A program made the position numbers and the translations under genes. Below the pieces are notes generated by a model. The model made no database searches. It was not told the origin of the DNA and was given only the letters and a program-made list of their open reading frames with translations. A DNA stretch of 64,000 nucleotides from the NCBI RefSeq assembly GCF_964355755.1, contig NC_092670.1, forward strand, positions 22,071,201-22,135,200. The letters are read 5' to 3'. Source of the DNA: Antedon mediterranea (taxonomy: Eukaryota > Echinodermata > Crinoidea > Comatulida > Antedonidae). This document shows, one piece after another, positions 58,735 to 64,000 of this stretch; within the stretch, counting starts at the first letter, position 1, and every line of letters starts with the position of its first letter.

Positions 58735-59432
58735 TATATTAAACTATACTGTATAAAACTATACAGTATATTAAACTATATTGTATTGTTTGTAATAAAT
58801 TTGGATTTTAATTATGTTACTTTTACTATACTGCCTATAATGTCTATACAGACCATATAAAATGTATACTGTGTATATTGTGTGAATATCAATATCATAG
58901 TTTAAATATCACTACAGTAGTTCAGTAAGTGTTCTACAGTATCTGTTACAGCCTTTAATCAAATACTAAACTGTGTATTAAACTAACTATACAGTATAAT
59001 AATTGTTAGAATAAATTTGGATTTAATTATGGTACTTACTAACTGCGTACAATGTACAGACCAGGGAGTTGTTATTAGATTATTTTATGGTATACTAATA
59101 CTATAATAATAAACAGTATATTAAACTATATTGTAATAGATTTGGATTTAATTATGTTACTTTAATACTAACTGCCTATAATGTAAGACCATATAAAAAA
59201 ATTGTATTGTGTGAAAATGTCACTAGTTCAGTAGGTTGTATCCGTTACGGTCTAGCAGCGGTATACTATAATAAACAGTATATTAAACTATATTGTAATA
59301 AATTTGGATTTTAATTACGTTACTTACTAACCTATAGTATAATGTACAGACCATATAATTTTTACTGTGTATTGTGTGAATCATAGTTGAAATATCACTA
59401 GTTCAGTAGGTTCTATCCGCTACAGTCTTTAA
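58735..59432. repeat. Degenerate tandem repeat, about four copies, 140-220 bp each
   Basis: Ordered landmarks recur: ACAGTATATTAAACTATATT, GTAATAAATTTGGATTTTAA, TTATGTTACTT, ACTAACTGCCTATAATGT, ACAGACCATATAA, TGTGTGAA, ATATCACTAGTTCAGTAGGT, CTATCCGTTAC. Copies start near 58753, 58971, 59113 and 59275, with indels. Confidence 0.8.
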
Positions 59433-60570
59433 GCTTTACAACAAGTCACCTTTTTACAGTATTGCTGACTATACAGGAAATAGGATGATTATCTTTGGTT
59501 AGCTCTGTATGTTACTCACCATTCTGCATGTAAATTTTGATATTTTTTGTTCCATGATAAAAAAAAAAATGGTATAATGTGTCATAAATTTCAATGTCAT
59601 TAGTTTGGATAGCATTGCATTTAATTAATGAAAGTTTCTTTCTTTGTTTAATATTAAATTAGTTTTCCCTTGAGAACCAGAAACTCTCCTAAGACCAAAA
59701 TGTGTTAACGTCCACAATCTTTCCTACTAACATTAGAATCCCTATTATTAATTAAACACCTTTAGGGACCCACGACAAAGTGTCTCCCTAATAATAGCAA
59801 TGTCCCGTGAATATACAGTAGGTTCGTTTCGTATTCCCATATGGGTATCTATTAAATAGGAATGTCCAAATAGAGAGGTTCAAAGTTCTTATTTTAATAT
59901 GTAAATTCAATGTTAAATGGTTCATTAACATTAATGGCGCTTTATTATAAACTCTGTACTACAATTAACTACAATTTATAGATACTTTACTATTTAATAT
60001 AAACACAGTTATTACATTACAACAATGTACTGGAATATAATGTAATTGCTTTGAGATTTTCTCCATGAACTATTTATAGACTAAACTGATTTCCAGGCAT
60101 TTAGATGAGTCACAAACTAGGTAGCCTACAGTGTGTTCGTATATTACTGTACAATCACTTTTAAAAAGGCAGATACTGTAGCTATACAGACAATCTGCCT
60201 GAATTTTTTTAATCATTATCTTGGATTTAATATATTGTGTTCTGTTGTTATCTTGGATTTTTATATTTATGAAGTATTTGGTATTTATTTTAACTTTGTC
60301 AACGTGTCGTATTTGGGGTTTTTTGACTAAGGTTTGTTTATTATTCTTAGTATTACCATTATCTTTTTATGACTAAATAGATAAATATGTACATGACGAT
60401 GTTTACTGATTTAGGGGAAAGGTCTGGATGGAACACTGTGTAGGAAGTAAAATGTCATTGTGATTACAATTATTGTTACACAGTAGGCCTAGTTTTTAGG
60501 TATTCAAGTTTTATGACAAATATTTCCTTAAAAACATTGAAGGTTAAGTAACACACTGTAGTAGTATCAC

Positions 60571-60755
60571 TTAAGCGTGGTTCCCACTAGCGACGCAACA
60601 CAAGGACGTAACGCAACGCAAGTGAATTGACCAATCACAAGCGATGGCTTATTCGCTTGTGATTGCTAACTGTCTATAGCATCGCTTGTCATTGGTTAAA
60701 ACACTTGCGTTGCGTTTACGTCCTTGCATTACGTTCTAGTGGGAACCAAGCTTTA
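60571..60755. mobile_element. MITE (TTGGTTCCCACTAG family), intact copy
   Basis: TIRs TTAAGCGTGGTTCCCACTAG and CTAGTGGGAACCAAGCTTTAA. The whole body is one long imperfect palindrome (CAAGCGATGGCTTATTCGCT centre). Very similar to the NPRL3-intron copy at 42674. Confidence 0.87.
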
Positions 60756-60802
60756 ATATTAAAGTTCCGTACAGTAGAGACGTTTTGTTTTGGGTGTTGC
60801 AT

Positions 60803-61050
60803 GGAGTGGAGTTGTGGCTTGGTGGTTATGATGCTTGGCTACAATTCAAGGGTCCTGGGTTCAAGTCCCGTTAGTTGCAGGATTTTTTCTAAGGACAAAA
60901 TTACAACTCCACTCCCAAAGACTTTGTTTATGTAGAGCATCTTGTGTATAATAATGTTTGTCTTGTGAACATCTGAGGGTCCCTAATAATCAGCAATTGC
61001 CGGATGGATCACCCTCATTAAATATGGTTAAAAAAAAGAAAAGAAAAAAG
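60803..61050 (+). mobile_element. tRNA-derived SINE with LINE-type 3' tail
   Basis: A-box-like TGGCTTGGTGG at about 60816, B-box GGTTCAAGTCC at about 60858, a body with CAACTCCACTCCC, then a 3' tail AATTGCCGGATGGATCACCC, TCATTAAATATGGTT and an A-rich end at about 61050. The tail matches the 3' end of the LINE at 5868. Non-coding. Confidence 0.82.
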
Positions 61051-61951
61051 GCTGATTGATGTAGTTGGGTTTGTGATTACAATTTGGATTCAATAATTGT
61101 ATGTACAGTTTAGAATTACAGTAGTTGACGGCAGTGACGGACTAGTTCGAGTGTGTGTGTCGTCCCTTGATCAAATGATACAAATTTTGTTGTTGTTTTC
61201 GTTTATGTACACATGTTTGATTTTGGTCACATTAAATTTTAATTAATTGTTGTTGACTCCAACTGTTGAAAAAAATATATTGATAGCGCTTTTCTAAAAG
61301 AAAATGTGACTTTGGCAATAACATTATCCTTCATCAATCAATAGTCATTACGTCATTATCAACAATACATCATCACATTGTCATGCATCATTTGTCATCA
61401 ACATAGTTATCGCATCATTATCGTCACCATTATCCTATAAAATGTAATTCTAGTGCAATTACTAATTTTGAAGTGAAGGACAAGTTTACATTTTTAATCA
61501 ACTTTTGACAGTCACCTTGGCCCTTCCCTGCTGTAATTACTAGTGAAAGGAACATAATACCTCCATGCTAACACTGTAATCAAAGCTTTCAGCTGTTTAT
61601 GTTGTGTTAAATGAATTTAAAGTGGTCTTTAGTGTCAAAGGTCATACATTAGACAACTTAAAACTATTATTTATTAATGCTGTGCTGCTCGAAGCCCATA
61701 ATTAGTCATCATAATTTAGTTTACATAAATGAATAAAATGTTCAGAGAAAAATATTATTAATTTTTCTGGTTCCTTTTTGGATTCCTAATTTGGTATGCA
61801 TCTAAGAGTTACTCATTATAATATGATAATTAGCAGATAATAAATAATTCATGAGAGAATTTGATAATAATATATTTCGATCAATTTCTATTTTCTTTTT
61901 TTTTTCTTAACTATGTAGTGTTGTTGAGGTAGTGGCCAATGGTAAGGCACA

Positions 61952-62064
61952 ATGTGTGATGATCATAACACCATAGAGATGGACACGGTACATGACCCAA
62001 TGTCACCAACAAGGTCAGACGTTGGGTCATTTGGAGAGGTCTTTAAAGGGGGAACATGGAAAAA
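61952..62064 (+). CDS. Candidate first coding exon of an unidentified plus-strand gene
   Basis: Follows an acceptor-like polypyrimidine tract ending TATGTAG at 61917 and ends at a strong donor (AAAAA|GTAAGT). From ATG 61952 it reads MCDDHNTIEMDTVHDPMSPT then RSDVGSFGEVFKGGTWKK. Not recognised. In human the gene head-to-head with MPG is RHBDF1 (iRhom1), so that is a positional candidate only; I see no sequence match to its known N terminus. Confidence 0.4.
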
Positions 62065-62274
62065 GTAAGTACACTAAAGACTAAAGAAAGTTCTTTTCAG
62101 AACTAATATATGTATTTTACTGCAAATATATTGTAGATATTAACAAATATCATATAGAGTAATAATCATGATGATGATAATCATTATTAAATTAATCAAG
62201 TCCCAATTGACGATTATCAACTACAGTACTATTATTGACCACAAAGTACTGTACTACTACCAATCACATCATAA

Positions 62275-64000
62275 CATTTCAACATTACATATCATTCACC
62301 ACCATTACATATTATTCACCACCATTACATATTATTCACCACCATTACATATTATTCACCACCATTACATATTATTCACCACCATTACATATCATTCACC
62401 ACCATTACATATCATTCACCACCATTACATATCATTCTCCACCATTACATATCATTCACCACCATTACATATTATTCACCACCATTACATATTATTCACC
62501 ACCATTACATATTATTCACCACCATTACATATCATTCACCACCATTACATATCATTCACCACCATTACATATCATTATCCACCATTACATATCATTCACC
62601 ACCATTACATATCATTCACCACCATTACATATTATTCACCACCATTACATATCATTCACCACCATTACATATCATTCACCACCATTACATATCATTCACC
62701 ACCATTACATATCATTCTCCACCATTACATATCATTCACCACCATTACATATTATTCTCCACCATTACATATTATTCACCACCATTACATATTATTCACC
62801 ACCATTACATATTATTCACCACCATTACATATTATTTTCCACCATTACATATTATTATTCACCACCATTACATATCATTCACCACCATTACATATCATTC
62901 ATCACCATTACATATTATTCAACACCATTACATATTATTCAACACCATTACATATTATTCTCCAACATTACATATCATTGACCACCATTACATATCATTC
63001 ACCACCATTACATATTATTCTCCACCATTACTGTACATATTATTCTCCACCATTACATATTATTCACCACCATTACATATCATTCACCACCATTACATAA
63101 TTATTATTCTCCACCATTACATATTATTATTCACCACCATTACATATCATTCACCACCATTACATATTATTCACCACCATTACATATTATTCACCACCAT
63201 TACATATTATTCACCACCATTACATATCATTCACCACCATTACATATCATTCACCACCATTACATATCATTCACCACCATTACATATCATTCACCACCAT
63301 TACATATCATTCACCACCATTACATATCATTCACCACCATTACATATCATTCACCACCATTACATATTATTCACCACCATTACATATTATTCACCACCAT
63401 TACATATTATTCACCACCATTACATATCATTCACCACCATTACATATCATTCACCACCATTACATATCATTCACCACCATTACATATTATTCACCACCAT
63501 TACATATTATTCACCACCATTACATATCATTCACCACAATTACATATCATTCACCACCATTACATATCATTCACCACCATTACATATTATTCACCACCAT
63601 TACATATTATTCACCACCATTACATATCATTCACCACCATTACATATCATTCACCACCATTACATATTATTCACCACCATTACATATCATTCACCACCAT
63701 TACATATCATTCACCACCATTACATATCATTCACCACCATTACATATCATTCATCACCATTACATATCATTCACCACCATTACATATTATTCTCCAACAT
63801 TACATATCATTGACCACCATTATATATTATTCTCCACCATTACATATTATTCTCCACCATTACATATTATTCTCCACCATTACATATTATTCACCACCAT
63901 TACATATCATTCACCACCATTACATATTATTCACCACCATTACATATTATTCTCCACCATTACATATTATTCTCCACCATTACATATTATTCTCCACCAT
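62275..64000 (+). repeat. 20-bp minisatellite, over 85 units, runs off the window
   Basis: The unit is ATTACATATCATTCACCACC, with a common C/T variant (TATCATT or TATTATT) and CACC/CTCC/AACA variants. Occasional 3-bp and 6-bp insertions shift the register (near 62850, 63030 and 63100). Because the unit contains no plus-strand stop, it makes long spurious His/Tyr/Ile frames in all three phases. A short (ATGATGATA) run precedes it. Confidence 0.97.

Noticed and set aside
60815-60890. A tRNA gene (A- and B-box present)
   Set aside because: The sequence does not fold into a full cloverleaf by eye, and the LINE-like A-rich tail marks it as a SINE.
62168-63100. Long open frames of up to 310 codons rich in His, Tyr, Ile and Pro
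   Set aside because: They are translations of the 20-bp minisatellite in successive phases; the unit lacks plus-strand stops, so any frame stays open.
62275-64000. CRISPR-like regular spacing
   Set aside because: A eukaryotic tandem array with no unique spacers; direct tandem units only.

Overview
This is a eukaryotic nuclear genome window from an animal, AT-rich, with multi-exon genes joined by canonical GT-AG introns and many short inverted-repeat transposons. I reconstructed the genes by hand from splice signals, reading-frame phase and recalled protein families. Gene content (BPTF, AIMP2, a PRPP-synthetase-associated protein, NTHL1, a noggin, NPRL3, MPG) and vertebrate-like gene structures suggest a slowly evolving marine invertebrate deuterostome, perhaps an echinoderm. 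That placement is inference.

Layout: 151-2416 (-) first two coding exons of BPTF; 3214-9661 (+) AIMP2, head-to-head with BPTF, with a 4.4-kb first intron full of repeats (a fold-back element, a LINE 3' end, another fold-back inside the LINE); 11378-21294 (-) PRPSAP with two alternative last exons; 22210-27841 (+) NTHL1, head-to-head with PRPSAP; 31838-32521 (-) single-exon noggin; 33923-39584 (-) a ten-exon gene for a multi-pass membrane protein that looks like the DUF4239 family; 40565-40689 (-) an unidentified coding-like exon; 41490-47430 (+) NPRL3 in 14 exons; 47892-49347 (-) MPG, tail-to-tail with NPRL3. From about 50 to 61.9 kb there is no recognised gene, only transposon relics and degenerate repeats. 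A possible first coding exon of a plus-strand gene lies at 61952-62064. From 62275 to the window end there is a 20-bp minisatellite.

How the genes relate: there is no single pathway. NTHL1 and MPG are both base-excision-repair glycosylases. NPRL3 is a GATOR1 subunit that restrains mTORC1. AIMP2 scaffolds the multi-tRNA-synthetase complex, PRPSAP regulates PRPP synthesis, BPTF is the NURF remodeller subunit and noggin is a secreted BMP antagonist. The MPG/NPRL3 convergent pair matches the arrangement at human 16p13.3. NTHL1 maps to the same human band, while BPTF, PRPSAP1/2 and NOG are all on human chromosome 17, so the window may preserve ancient linkage.

The points most worth following up are the DUF4239-like gene, the duplicated terminal exons of PRPSAP, an 11-residue basic insertion with a furin-like site inside the noggin cystine knot, conserved MPG-NPRL3 microsynteny, and several small transposon families whose target-site duplications can be read directly.
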